From Pseudomonas sp. RC10 (GTDB taxonomy: Bacteria; Pseudomonadota; Gammaproteobacteria; Pseudomonadales; Pseudomonadaceae): a stretch of DNA of 64,000 bases. This document shows, one piece after another, positions 43,416 through 52,529 of this stretch (its first letter is position 1; every line of letters starts with the position of its first letter). The notes beneath the pieces are model-generated. The model was not told the DNA's origin, did not search any database, and saw nothing but the letters and a program-made list of their open reading frames with translations. A program made the translations under genes and the position numbers. The stretch spans positions 1 to 64,000 of the forward strand of contig NZ_CP151650.1 of NCBI RefSeq assembly GCF_038397775.1, written 5' to 3'.

Positions 43416-45491
43416 ATGACTGAGCTGTCCCACGTCTCGGTCACGGCGCTCAAGGGCGTCGGCGAGGCCATGGCCGAAAAGCTGGCGAGGGTCGGCCTGG
43501 AAAACATTCAAGACGTCCTGTTTCACTTGCCCCTGCGCTATCAGGATCGCACCCGTGTCGTGCCCATCGGCGCGTTGCGGCCGGGGCAGGACGCGGTGAT
43601 CGAAGGGGTGGTCAGCGGCGCTGACGTGGTGATGGGCAAGCGTCGCAGCCTGTTGGTGCGACTGGGTGATGGCACAGGTGTGTTGAGCCTGCGCTTCTAT
43701 CACTTCAGCAACGCGCAGAAAGACGGCCTCAAGCGTGGCACCCACGTGCGCTGCTACGGCGAAGCAAGGCCCGGGGCGTCGGGGCTGGAAATCTATCACC
43801 CGGAATACCGCGCCATCACCGGTGAAGAGCACGTCGCCGTGGAGCAGACGCTCACGCCGATTTATCCCCTGACCGAAGGCCTCACACAGCAGCGATTGCG
43901 CCAGTTGTGCCAGCAAAGCCTCGGCATGCTCGGCCCGAAAAGCCTGCCTGACTGGCTCCCCGACGAGCTGGCGCGGGACTACCAACTCGCCCCGCTGTCG
44001 GACGCCATACATTATCTGCACCACCCACCGGCAGACGCCGATGTCGAAGAACTCGCACTCGGCCATCACTGGGCCCAGCACCGGTTGGCCTTCGAAGAAC
44101 TGCTGACGCACCAATTGTCCCAGCAACGCCTGCGTGAAAGCCTGCGCTCCCAGCGCGCGCCCGCCCTGCCCCTGGCTAAAAAGCTACCGAAGCAGTTTCT
44201 GGCGAACCTCGGCTTTCCACCGACGGGGGCCCAGCAGCGGGTCGGCAAGGAAATCGCCTACGACCTCAGTCAACAGGAACCCATGCTGCGGCTGATTCAG
44301 GGCGATGTGGGCGCGGGCAAGACCGTTGTCGCGGCCCTCGCTGCGTTGCAGGCCCTGGAAGCGGGTTATCAAGTCGCACTGATGGCGCCGACCGAGATTC
44401 TCGCCGAGCAGCACTTCATCAATTTCACCCGCTGGCTCGAACCCTTGGGCATTGAAACCGCGTGGCTGGCAGGCAAGCTCAAAGGCAAGGCCCGGGCCGC
44501 GTCACTCGAACAGATCGCCAACGGGGCGCCCATGGTGGTCGGCACCCATGCGTTGTTTCAGGACGAAGTGCAGTTCAAGAACCTGGCTCTGGTGATCATC
44601 GACGAGCAACACCGTTTTGGTGTGCAACAACGTCTGGCCCTGCGCAAGAAAGGCGTCGGCGGTCGGATGTGCCCGCATCAGCTGATCATGACGGCGACAC
44701 CCATCCCGCGTACGCTGGCGATGAGCGCTTACGCGGATCTCGACACGTCGATCCTCGATGAGCTGCCACCTGGTCGGACGCCAGTCAACACCGTGCTGGT
44801 GGCTGACAGCCGCCGGATCGAAGTCGTCGAACGTGTTCGAAACGCCTGCGCCGAAGGACGCCAGGCTTATTGGGTGTGCACGCTGATCGAAGAGTCTGAA
44901 GAGCTGACCTGCCAAGCCGCCGAGACCACGTTCGAAGAACTGACCAGTGCCCTCGGCGAACTCAAGGTGGGGCTGATCCACGGTCGCATGAAGCCGGTCG
45001 AGAAAGCCGCCGTCATGGCGGAATTCAAACAAGGCAATCTACAGTTGCTGGTCGCCACCACTGTGATCGAGGTCGGTGTGGACGTGCCCAACGCCAGCCT
45101 GATGATCATCGAAAACCCCGAGCGACTGGGCCTGGCGCAATTGCACCAATTGCGCGGACGAGTGGGACGCGGCAGTGCAGCCAGCCATTGCGTGCTGTTG
45201 TACCATCCACCTCTGTCGCAGATCGGCAAACAGCGATTGGGGATCATGCGCGAGACCAACGACGGTTTCGTGATTGCGGAAAAAGACCTCGAACTACGCG
45301 GCCCGGGCGAGATGCTCGGTACGCGACAAACAGGCCTGCTGCAATTCAAGGTCGCCGACCTGATGCGAGATGCTGACCTGCTGCCGGCAGTCCGAGACGC
45401 TGCCCAGGCATTGCTCGAACGCTGGCCAGCACACGTGAGTCCGTTGCTGGAACGCTGGTTGCGCCACGGCCAGCAATACGGGCAAGTGTGA
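43416..45491 (+). CDS. recG: ATP-dependent DNA helicase RecG
   Basis: Helicase of 691 residues that remodels stalled forks and Holliday junctions. It has the N-terminal wedge/OB domain (SLLVRLGDGTGVLSLRFYHF), Walker A GDVGAGKT near 294-301, the DEQH box IIDEQHRFGVQQR, MTATPIPRTLAMS, and the late QLRGRVGRG motif. Start ATG at 43416 in the gap just after oxyR. Length is normal. Confidence 0.97.
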   Translation: MTELSHVSVTALKGVGEAMAEKLARVGLENIQDVLFHLPLRYQDRTRVVPIGALRPGQDAVIEGVVSGADVVMGKRRSLLVRLGDGTGVLSLRFYHFSNAQKDGLKRGTHVRCYGEARPGASGLEIYHPEYRAITGEEHVAVEQTLTPIYPLTEGLTQQRLRQLCQQSLGMLGPKSLPDWLPDELARDYQLAPLSDAIHYLHHPPADADVEELALGHHWAQHRLAFEELLTHQLSQQRLRESLRSQRAPALPLAKKLPKQFLANLGFPPTGAQQRVGKEIAYDLSQQEPMLRLIQGDVGAGKTVVAALAALQALEAGYQVALMAPTEILAEQHFINFTRWLEPLGIETAWLAGKLKGKARAASLEQIANGAPMVVGTHALFQDEVQFKNLALVIIDEQHRFGVQQRLALRKKGVGGRMCPHQLIMTATPIPRTLAMSAYADLDTSILDELPPGRTPVNTVLVADSRRIEVVERVRNACAEGRQAYWVCTLIEESEELTCQAAETTFEELTSALGELKVGLIHGRMKPVEKAAVMAEFKQGNLQLLVATTVIEVGVDVPNASLMIIENPERLGLAQLHQLRGRVGRGSAASHCVLLYHPPLSQIGKQRLGIMRETNDGFVIAEKDLELRGPGEMLGTRQTGLLQFKVADLMRDADLLPAVRDAAQALLERWPAHVSPLLERWLRHGQQYGQV

Positions 45492-45576
45492 AGTGGTCGG
45501 CAATCGGAACGTGTCTCACCTATAGAACAACCAAGCTGGTTATACTTCAGCAATTGTAGGAATCTGGATACAGGCC

Positions 45577-46971
45577 ATGACAGAAGTTGCCCAAATCGAC
45601 GCAACCCAACACGCCCCGTCTGTCATTCGACAGTTGCTTGGCAAAGCTGCCATCAGCTTCCGCGAAGTCATGGACGACGACACACTTCCCACTGCGCAAA
45701 AGGTGCAGGCCATCTTGGCCCATGACACTGTCGGCGCGCTGCTGGTCCTGTTTCCGCAAAACCAACTGCTGGACCTGAATCGCATTACCGAGTTGACCGG
45801 CCGCAAACTGACAGCGGTTTCGCAGGATCATCTGGACCAGATGCTCAGCAAGAACAACCTGCGCAGCCTGCCTGCCCTTCCCGCCTTGACCAGCTCACCG
45901 TGCCTGTACGACGAACGCCTCCTGCTGGAGCCGACCGTACTGATCGAGTCTGGCGAGCCGGGTTTGTTGCTGGAAATCAGCAGCGATGACTTCAAGACTC
46001 TCCTGAGCAAGGCCAGCGCCGCCACGTTCGGCCACCTGGTCTCGACCGTCACGCCGAACCTCAAGCGCCCGGACGACGATCGCGAGGAAATCACCAAAGC
46101 CGTGCAGAACTTCACTGCGCGCCGCATCCAGCAGCGCTTGGAAGCGACCGTGGAAATCCCGCCGCTGGCCGACACCGCGCAGAAGATCATCAAGCTGCGG
46201 GTCGACCCGGATGCCACGATTGACGACATCACCGGCGTCGTCGAAACAGACCCGGCGCTGGCCGCCCAGGTGGTGAGCTGGGCCGCGTCGCCCTATTACG
46301 GCTCGGCAGGCAAGATTCGCTCGGTTGAAGATGCCATTGTTCGCGTGCTCGGTTTCGATCTGGTGATCAACCTGGCCTTGGGCCTGGCGCTGGGCAAAAC
46401 CCTGGAATTGCCGAAGGATCATCCGCAGCACGCGACGCCTTACTGGCAGCAGTCGATCTACACCGCGGCGGTCATCGAGGGCCTCACCCGTGCGATGCCG
46501 CGCGCAGAGCGTCCAGAAAGCGGCCTGACCTACCTGGCGGGCTTGCTGCATAATTTCGGTTACCTACTGCTGGCCCACGTGTTCCCGCCACACTTTTCGC
46601 TGATTTGCCGCCAGATCGAGGTCAACCCGCACCTGCACCACAGTTTCGTGGAACAGCACTTGCTGGGCATTACCCGCGAACAGATCGGTGCGTGGCTGAT
46701 GCGTAATTGGGACATGCCGGATGAACTGGCAACGGCCCTGCGCTTCCAGCACGACCCGCATTACGACGGTGAACACCACAAGTATGCCAACCTGGTATGT
46801 CTGGCGGTGCGCTTGCTGCGCAAGGAAGGCATCGGTTCTGGCCCGATGGAAAGCATTCCGGATGAGCTGTTCGAGCGTCTGCAATTGCCGCGCGAAAAAG
46901 CTGAAGACGTGGTGCAGAAAGTGCTGGAAGCCGAAGTGCTGCTGCGCGAGTTGGCGTCGCAGTTTCATTGA
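45577..46971 (+). CDS. YbaK-like/HDOD two-domain protein
   Basis: Protein of 464 residues. The first about 150 residues resemble the YbaK/ProX aminoacyl-tRNA deacylase fold (AISFREVMDDDTLPTAQKVQ, ALLVLFPQNQLLDL, LTGRKLTAVSQDHL). A linker leads to an HDOD domain at about 190-400 (PPLADTAQKIIKLRVDPDAT, ITGVVETDPALAAQVVSWA, GLLHNFGYLLLAHVFP). HDOD proteins act in signalling without the HD phosphodiesterase residues. It is a single gene between recG and the SCP2-like gene. Whether the N-terminal domain still edits tRNA cannot be told. Confidence 0.85.
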   Translation: MTEVAQIDATQHAPSVIRQLLGKAAISFREVMDDDTLPTAQKVQAILAHDTVGALLVLFPQNQLLDLNRITELTGRKLTAVSQDHLDQMLSKNNLRSLPALPALTSSPCLYDERLLLEPTVLIESGEPGLLLEISSDDFKTLLSKASAATFGHLVSTVTPNLKRPDDDREEITKAVQNFTARRIQQRLEATVEIPPLADTAQKIIKLRVDPDATIDDITGVVETDPALAAQVVSWAASPYYGSAGKIRSVEDAIVRVLGFDLVINLALGLALGKTLELPKDHPQHATPYWQQSIYTAAVIEGLTRAMPRAERPESGLTYLAGLLHNFGYLLLAHVFPPHFSLICRQIEVNPHLHHSFVEQHLLGITREQIGAWLMRNWDMPDELATALRFQHDPHYDGEHHKYANLVCLAVRLLRKEGIGSGPMESIPDELFERLQLPREKAEDVVQKVLEAEVLLRELASQFH

Positions 46972-46998
46972 GCCGAATACTTGCTGCGCCCTACATAC

Positions 46999-47133
46999 TG
47001 TAGGAGCGCGGCTTGTCCCGCGATCTGTCGGGCACCGACAGTAAAACCGGCAGACTCTGACTGCCTGAGAGACCGCATCAGCTGATATCACGGCGACTGC
47101 GTCACCGATCGCGGGACAAGCCACTCTCCTACA
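46999..47133. repeat. REPIN-like inverted repeat pair, family C
   Basis: Left arm GTAGGAGCGCGGCTTGTCCC and right arm GGGACAAGCCACTCTCCTAC flank about 90 bp, longer than in the other pairs. The core (GGCTTGTCCCGCGA) is unrelated to families A and B apart from the TGTAGGAG end. Confidence 0.85.
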
Positions 47134-47136
47134 GAA

Positions 47137-47514
47137 TTACGCCTTCTTCTTCCTCGGCTTCAAATACTTCGTCAGGCCCTGAAACCACATCACCAATCCG
47201 GTGTTGCCGGTGACCTGAATGTTCTTGTCCTGAATCCCCTGCATGAACGCCAACTGCTTGTTCTTCGCCTGCATCGTGGCGAAACCGTAGGCGGCATCCC
47301 TGAACGAAATCGCAAAAGCGGGCGCGGCCACCGCGCCACTCTGGCTGCTGACGCGCTGATCGCGCACCACAAAATGCCGTGCAACCTTGCCATCCTGCGT
47401 CTGCAACTGAAACGTCAGGTCTTTGCCCGCCAGTTGTTGCTGAAAAGCCGGGTTAGTGCGACTGGCGCGCGCCATCAACAGGCCCAGCATCCAAAGAAGA
47501 AAGCGAAACTTCAT
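47137..47514 (-). CDS. SCP2-like small exported or membrane protein
   Basis: Protein of 125 residues beginning with a hydrophobic segment (MKFRFLLWMLGLLMARAS) and followed by a domain with GKDLTFQLQTQDGKVARHF, AFAISFRDAAYGFATM and KNIQVTGNTGLVMWFQGL, resembling the SCP2 sterol-carrier fold. It ends in a basic tail. The ATG at 47514 is the likely start; codons upstream lie outside the conserved part. Function unknown. In P. aeruginosa a similar gene lies between the HDOD gene and HU. Confidence 0.75.
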   Translation of the reverse strand: MKFRFLLWMLGLLMARASRTNPAFQQQLAGKDLTFQLQTQDGKVARHFVVRDQRVSSQSGAVAAPAFAISFRDAAYGFATMQAKNKQLAFMQGIQDKNIQVTGNTGLVMWFQGLTKYLKPRKKKA

Positions 47515-47722
47515 GTTCAAGGCCTCTACCGACACGTGCGAATACAGCGTTGAGCGCCAGTGTAGCGAGCTTGAAGACGAGGTGAACGAACAGAACCTGC
47601 TGGTCGCAAAATGGCGGGATAGACAGCGCTCCGTATATCGCGGGCAATAAAAATGGGCATCCCGCTTTTGCAGGTATGCCCATTGGCTGCCGTTCGCCTT
47701 CCGCAAGGCGTCCAGCGATTTA

Positions 47723-47998
47723 TTACGGGTTAACAGTGTCTTTCAGAAGCTTGCCTGGCTTGAACGCTACGGTGTTGCTGGCTTTGATTTTCACCGGCTC
47801 GCCCGTCTGCGGGTTTTTACCCGTGCGTGCGCCACGATGGCGTTGCAGGAAAGTGCCGAAGCCCACGAGGGTGACGCTGTCCTTTTTGTGCAAGGCGTTG
47901 GTGATTTCATCCAGGACGGCATTGAGGACGCGATTGGCTTGTTCTTTGGTGAGATCTGCTTTTTCAGCAATAGCAGCTGCGAGTTCTGGTTTACGCAT
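47723..47998 (-). CDS. hupA: HU family DNA-binding protein
   Basis: Nucleoid protein of 91 residues. It starts MRKPELAAAIAEKADLTKEQ and has the HU/IHF signature VTLVGFGTFLQRHRGARTGK followed by NPQTGEPVKIKASNTVAFKPGK with the proline that intercalates DNA. This gene, next to the rubredoxin genes, is called hupA in Pseudomonas. The ATG at 47998 is the family start. Confidence 0.94.
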   Translation of the reverse strand: MRKPELAAAIAEKADLTKEQANRVLNAVLDEITNALHKKDSVTLVGFGTFLQRHRGARTGKNPQTGEPVKIKASNTVAFKPGKLLKDTVNP

Positions 47999-48186
47999 AT
48001 GAAGCCTCTTTTACGGTTTTTTGTTTTTATGTCCCGTGCGGCCCTGGCGGGCAGCGAGCAGGTGCCGCGACGGCTCTACGTAGCGGCAGACCGGAATGAG
48101 GATGGCATGCTGCAGAATCCCGCGCCAGTGCAGGAGCGACGTTTGTAGCAACAAAAACGTGCCTTATCCGACAGAACGACAAGTAT

Positions 48187-49335
48187 TTACGCCAAGAGTG
48201 GCGGGAGTGCCTTGTTGAGCGCCAGTTTGTCCAACACCGCCGCCCCGGTGAGCGCGTAGCCCAGCAGGTTGCCGCTCGCGTCGTGGCACAGCGCCTTGAT
48301 GTCAGCGCCTTGCCCTTCGACGCTCCAGACACCTTCCAGGCCTTTAGGAACCGGTGAAACCACCAACGGGCATACAGGGGTTTTAACGGTCACGGGCATC
48401 GGGCCGTACTTCACGGCAGTCGGCGTCCCGGCGAGGGTTTGTGCCAACGCACGGGCGCAACTCATCAGCGGCATCACGTACAGCAAGTTGAGGCCATCGA
48501 CTTCGGCGCAATCGCCCAACGCATAGATATTGGCGTGAGAAGTTTTAAGGTGACGATCGACCACCACGCCGCGGCCGATCTCAAGACCCGCTGCCGCCGC
48601 GAGATCGACACGCGGGCGCAACCCAATGGCCGAGACCACCAGATCGCACTGCAACACTTCGCCATCGGACAGGTGCGCTTCGAGGCCGTCTTCAGTCCGG
48701 GCCAGGCGACTCAGTACAGGCCCCAAATGGAAACGCGCACCGAGACTTTCCAACCCTGCCTGCACGGCAGCCGCAGCCGCTGGATGCAGCAAGGTCGGCA
48801 TGACTTGCTCGCACGGCGCGACCAAGTCGACCTCGTAACCGCCAAGAATCAGATCATTGGCGAACTCGCAGCCAATCAGGCCAACGCCCAAAATCAGCAC
48901 GCGACGCTTGCCCGACGCGGCTGCACGAAAACGCGCGTAGTCTTCCAGATCGTTGATCGGGAAGATCACATCGCTCGCGTCACCTTCGACTGGCACGCGC
49001 ACGGTTTCCGCGCCCCACGCCAGGATCAGGTCGCGGTAGTGAACCGACTCTTCGCCGATCCACAGGCGTTTGTGGCCAGGGTCGATGCCGCTGACGTGGG
49101 TGTGGGTGCGCACTTCGGCCTTCAACTGCTCGGCCATCGCGCCGGGTTCGGCCATGCTCAGGCCGTCGGCTTCCTTGTTTTTGCCAAAGCCGGTGGAAAG
49201 CATGGGCTTGGAATAGGAACGACCGTCATCGGCGGTGATCAGCAACAGCGGGGTTTCGCCATCGAGCTTGCGAAATTCGCGGGCGAGGTTATAGCCCGCC
49301 AGGCCAGTTCCGATGATCACCACAGGCGCGTTCAT
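48187..49335 (-). CDS. rubB: Rubredoxin reductase
   Basis: NADH-dependent FAD reductase of 382 residues that reduces rubredoxin for alkane hydroxylation or oxidative-stress defence. It has two dinucleotide-binding folds: [18 protein letters not shown] near the N-terminus (FAD) and [20 protein letters not shown] near 140-160 (NAD), plus GDCAEV with the FAD ribityl contact. The rubredoxin gene lies 32 bases upstream on the same strand, so both are probably one operon. Confidence 0.94.
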   Translation of the reverse strand: MNAPVVIIGTGLAGYNLAREFRKLDGETPLLLITADDGRSYSKPMLSTGFGKNKEADGLSMAEPGAMAEQLKAEVRTHTHVSGIDPGHKRLWIGEESVHYRDLILAWGAETVRVPVEGDASDVIFPINDLEDYARFRAAASGKRRVLILGVGLIGCEFANDLILGGYEVDLVAPCEQVMPTLLHPAAAAAVQAGLESLGARFHLGPVLSRLARTEDGLEAHLSDGEVLQCDLVVSAIGLRPRVDLAAAAGLEIGRGVVVDRHLKTSHANIYALGDCAEVDGLNLLYVMPLMSCARALAQTLAGTPTAVKYGPMPVTVKTPVCPLVVSPVPKGLEGVWSVEGQGADIKALCHDASGNLLGYALTGAAVLDKLALNKALPPLLA

Positions 49336-49367
49336 TCACTTCTCCACAGTCAGTCAGAAAACAAAAA

Positions 49368-49535
49368 TCAGGCGATTTCGATCATCTCGAAATCCATCTT
49401 GCCGACGCCACAATCAGGGCACAGCCAGTCTTCCGGCACGTCTTCCCAGCGGGTACCGGGTGCAATGCCGTCATCGGGCCAACCGTCGGCTTCGTTGTAA
49501 ATCAGGCCACAGACAATGCATTGCCACTTTTTCAT
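49368..49535 (-). CDS. rubA: Rubredoxin
   Basis: Iron-sulfur electron carrier of 55 residues with a single Fe(Cys)4 site: CIVCG near residue 6 and CPDCG near residue 39, separated by the conserved [20 protein letters not shown] segment. The start ATG at 49535 gives MKKWQC. It accepts electrons from the rubredoxin reductase encoded next. P. aeruginosa has two tandem rubredoxin genes here; this window has only one. Confidence 0.96.
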   Translation of the reverse strand: MKKWQCIVCGLIYNEADGWPDDGIAPGTRWEDVPEDWLCPDCGVGKMDFEMIEIA

Positions 49536-49736
49536 CAGTCGGTTCTCTCGGTTCTCAGGCTGGACGGGCCCAGACGTTTGGCGGTCGTCGCACTTTTTCG
49601 AATGGGTCAGGGCGTTTTACTGATCGGAGGGCGATGACGCAAGTTTCATCGACGCTTATGGCCCGCTCCGGTCGTCGGCCAGCATCGTCAATCATGCTAA
49701 GCTCGCCGCCTCGATTGCTGCCAATATCTGCTCACT

Positions 49737-50312
49737 GTGATCCAGCAAAATCCTGCATGCCCTTCCCCTCACTGGCTGACGCGCGATCAACTGATCGAAG
49801 CGCCTGACACCGTCGTCCTCGAATGGCTGTTCCACGAAGACTCCCTGACCCGCCGCCTGACCCGGCTCTCTCACGATGGCTTTAGCGTCATGCCCTTGTT
49901 CGAGGGCTGGCAACGTCTGCGTGCCGACGAATGCGCGGCGTTGGACTTGGCCGATGGCAGCGAAGGCTGGGTGCGCGAGGTGTACCTGCTGGGCCATGGC
50001 GAAAAATGGGTGTTCGCCCGGAGCGTGGCCGGTCGTGCCGCGCTGGAGCGGGACGGTCTGCACATGGACGAACTCGGCACGCGATCGTTGGGCGAGTTGC
50101 TGTTCAGCGACCGCGCGTTCGCACGCGGTCCGTTGCAAATCTGCCAATACCCCGCGCTGTGGCTGCCCAACGCCGATGTCGCGCCCGGTCTCTGGGGGCG
50201 ACGCTCCTGCTTCAGCCGCGGCCCGTTAAGCATTCTGGTGGCTGAAGTGTTTTTGCCGACGGTCTGGCACGCCATCCATCACATTGCCGATTCCCATCAG
50301 GAGCGCCGCTGA
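49737..50312 (+). CDS. ubiC: Chorismate lyase
   Basis: First step of ubiquinone synthesis: chorismate to 4-hydroxybenzoate plus pyruvate. The 191-residue protein has the UbiC motifs [28 protein letters not shown] and [12 protein letters not shown]. The start is GTG at 49737 with no clear ribosome binding site; no ATG is available upstream in frame within a reasonable distance. It overlaps ubiA by one base (TGATG), and the two enzymes act consecutively. Confidence 0.93.
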   Translation: MIQQNPACPSPHWLTRDQLIEAPDTVVLEWLFHEDSLTRRLTRLSHDGFSVMPLFEGWQRLRADECAALDLADGSEGWVREVYLLGHGEKWVFARSVAGRAALERDGLHMDELGTRSLGELLFSDRAFARGPLQICQYPALWLPNADVAPGLWGRRSCFSRGPLSILVAEVFLPTVWHAIHHIADSHQERR

Positions 50313-51202
50313 TGTACCTGTCGCTGCTCAAAGCCCTCTCCCGTCTGCACCCTCGCGCTTGGGACTTCATTCAACTGATGCGCATCGAGAAGCCGATCGG
50401 CATTTACCTGCTGCTGTGGCCGACGCTGTGGGCGTTGTGGATCGCGGGCAAAGGCTCGCCGTCGCTGGGTAATGTGCTGATTTTCGTAATCGGCGTGTTC
50501 CTGATGCGCGCCGCAGGCTGCGTGATCAATGACTTCGCGGACCGCAAGGTCGATGGACACGTCAAACGCACCGAGCAACGCCCGCTGGTGAGTGGCAAAG
50601 TCACGTCGAAGGAAGCGCTGGCGCTGTTCGCGATTCTGGTGGCGCTGAGCTTTGGTCTTGTCTTGCTGACCAACGCCACCACGATCTGGCTGTCGTTCGG
50701 CGGCCTGGCGCTGGCGGCGACCTACCCATTCATGAAGCGCTACACCTATTACCCGCAAGTGGTGCTGGGCGCTGCGTTCTCGTGGGGCATGCCGATGGCG
50801 TTCACGGCGCAGACCGGCGATCTGCCCGCTGCGGCGTGGCTGCTGTACATCGCTAACCTGCTGTGGACCGTGGGCTACGACACCTATTACGCGATGACCG
50901 ACCGCGAAGACGACTTGAAGATTGGCGTGAAATCCACGGCGGTGCTGTTCGGCGACGCGGACCGGGTGATCATCCTGACGCTGCAGGGCCTGGCGCTGTT
51001 CTGCCTGATGCTGGCCGGATCACGCTTCGAGCTGGGGCTGTACTTTTTCCTCGGCCTGCTCGTAGCCGCCGGGTGTTTCGCCTGGGAGTTCTGGTCGACG
51101 CGGGACAAAGATCCGCAAGCCTGTTTCAAAGCCTTTCTGCATAACCACTGGGCGGGGCTGGCGATCTTCGTCGGAATTGTCGTGGACTACGCGCTGCGCT
51201 GA
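50312..51202 (+). CDS. ubiA: 4-hydroxybenzoate octaprenyltransferase
   Basis: Membrane prenyltransferase that attaches the polyprenyl tail to 4-hydroxybenzoate in ubiquinone synthesis. The 296-residue protein has about eight or nine transmembrane helices and both aspartate motifs: [20 protein letters not shown] near 70-89 and [17 protein letters not shown] near 190-207, which bind Mg and the prenyl diphosphate. Start codon overlaps the ubiC stop. Confidence 0.96.
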   Translation: MYLSLLKALSRLHPRAWDFIQLMRIEKPIGIYLLLWPTLWALWIAGKGSPSLGNVLIFVIGVFLMRAAGCVINDFADRKVDGHVKRTEQRPLVSGKVTSKEALALFAILVALSFGLVLLTNATTIWLSFGGLALAATYPFMKRYTYYPQVVLGAAFSWGMPMAFTAQTGDLPAAAWLLYIANLLWTVGYDTYYAMTDREDDLKIGVKSTAVLFGDADRVIILTLQGLALFCLMLAGSRFELGLYFFLGLLVAAGCFAWEFWSTRDKDPQACFKAFLHNHWAGLAIFVGIVVDYALR

Positions 51203-51236
51203 CCCGTTGCGGGACAGCGCAGGTTCAAGCCTCAGA

Positions 51237-51617
51237 TCAAGGCTTGGCCACGTGCCAGACGTCGCCCTTGCCATCGCCGGTTTTGTCACCCTCGGCTTTG
51301 TCGGCCTTGAAGGTGTACAGCGGTTTGCCTTTATAGACCCACTGGGAAGCGCCGTCGTCACGCTTGATGATGGTCCAGTCGCCCTCGGCTTTATCACTAG
51401 CGGTGGCGGTCAACGGTGGCCAATTGGTTGCGCATTGGTCGTTGCACACCGACTTACCGGCTGAGGTGTCTTTGTCGAAGGTGTAGAGAGTCATGCCTTT
51501 GTGGTCTGTCAGCACGCCCCCAGTGGTCATTGCCGGCGCGGCAGCGAACGCCAGTCCGGACGAGGCCAGGGCGGCAGCAGCCAGAAGGCTCATGAAGGCG
51601 GAAGAAATTTTAGCCAT
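51237..51617 (-). CDS. Secreted Lipoprotein_15-repeat protein
   Basis: Exported protein of 126 residues with a signal peptide (MAKISSAFMSLLAAAALASSGLAFA). Two repeats of the PF03640 type are visible: VLTDHKGMTLYTFDKD followed by SVCNDQCATNWPPL, and WVYKGKPLYTFKADKAEGDK ending in GDVWHVAKP. A cysteine pair (VCNDQC) is conserved in the family and may be redox or metal active. The ATG at 51617 follows AGAGGAT. It is divergent from phoB. Function unknown. Confidence 0.83.
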   Translation of the reverse strand: MAKISSAFMSLLAAAALASSGLAFAAAPAMTTGGVLTDHKGMTLYTFDKDTSAGKSVCNDQCATNWPPLTATASDKAEGDWTIIKRDDGASQWVYKGKPLYTFKADKAEGDKTGDGKGDVWHVAKP

Positions 51618-51717
51618 CGGTACATCCTCTTTTTGTTCGTCGTTATTTAGACATTTGTTGTAGGACAGGACCGACAGTCTAGCGCGAGGCCAGACTTCGC
51701 GCCTCATTCGAACTAAC

Positions 51718-51746
51718 CTGTCACACGACTGCAATAATTCCGTTAT
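51718..51746 (+). promoter_or_regulatory. Pho-box-like array upstream of phoB
   Basis: CTGTCAC-ACGA-CTGCAAT-AATT-CCGTTAT: three heptamers in 11-base register, the first two resembling the Pho box consensus CTGTCAT. It lies about 45 bases upstream of the phoB start, so PhoB self-activation is likely. Confidence 0.65.
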
Positions 51747-51788
51747 CTAATGCGCCCCAAGACAGTTAAATGACATGAGGTTCGAGGC

Positions 51789-52478
51789 ATGGTTGGCAGG
51801 AGCATTCTGATCGTCGACGACGAAGCGCCGATTCGCGAGATGATCGCCGTCGCACTGGAAATGGCCGGCTATGACTGCATGGAGGCAGAGAACTCTCAAC
51901 AGGCTCACGCCGTCATCGTCGACCGCAAACCCGATTTGATTCTGCTCGACTGGATGCTGCCTGGCACTTCCGGCATCGAGCTGGCGCGCCGTTTGAAGCG
52001 CGACGAGCTGACCGGCGACATCCCGATCATCATGCTCACCGCCAAAGGCGAAGAGGACAACAAGATCCAGGGTCTTGAAGTCGGCGCCGATGATTACATC
52101 ACCAAGCCTTTCTCCCCCCGCGAACTGGTCGCGCGCCTCAAGGCCGTGCTGCGTCGTGCGGGTCCGAACGACGGCGAGTCGCCGATCGAAGTTGGCGGTC
52201 TGCTGCTCGACCCGATCAGCCACCGTGTCACCATCGACGGCAAGCCTGCCGAGATGGGCCCGACCGAATACCGCCTGCTGCAGTTCTTCATGACGCACCA
52301 GGAACGCGCCTACACCCGTGGTCAGTTGCTCGATCAGGTCTGGGGCGGCAACGTTTATGTGGAAGAGCGCACCGTTGACGTTCATATCCGTCGTCTGCGC
52401 AAAGCCCTCGGCGATGCCTATGAAAATCTGGTACAAACCGTCCGCGGTACTGGCTACCGTTTCTCCACCAAAAGCTGA
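51789..52478 (+). CDS. phoB: Phosphate response regulator PhoB
   Basis: OmpR-family activator of 229 residues. The receiver domain has the acidic pair (VDDEAP), the phosphoacceptor D54 ([10 protein letters not shown]) and the switch lysine in [17 protein letters not shown]. The C-terminal winged helix holds [20 protein letters not shown] and [13 protein letters not shown]. It activates the Pho regulon when phosphate is low and works with PhoR, encoded next. Confidence 0.97.
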   Translation: MVGRSILIVDDEAPIREMIAVALEMAGYDCMEAENSQQAHAVIVDRKPDLILLDWMLPGTSGIELARRLKRDELTGDIPIIMLTAKGEEDNKIQGLEVGADDYITKPFSPRELVARLKAVLRRAGPNDGESPIEVGGLLLDPISHRVTIDGKPAEMGPTEYRLLQFFMTHQERAYTRGQLLDQVWGGNVYVEERTVDVHIRRLRKALGDAYENLVQTVRGTGYRFSTKS

Positions 52479-52529
52479 GCACGCTTTTGGGAGCGGATTC
52501 GCCATTCGCTGAAAACAAGGACGCGTTAA

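Noticed and set aside
46999..47133. Possible small RNA gene
   Set aside because: The stem is explained by the family C repeat pair, and there is no T tract typical of a terminator.
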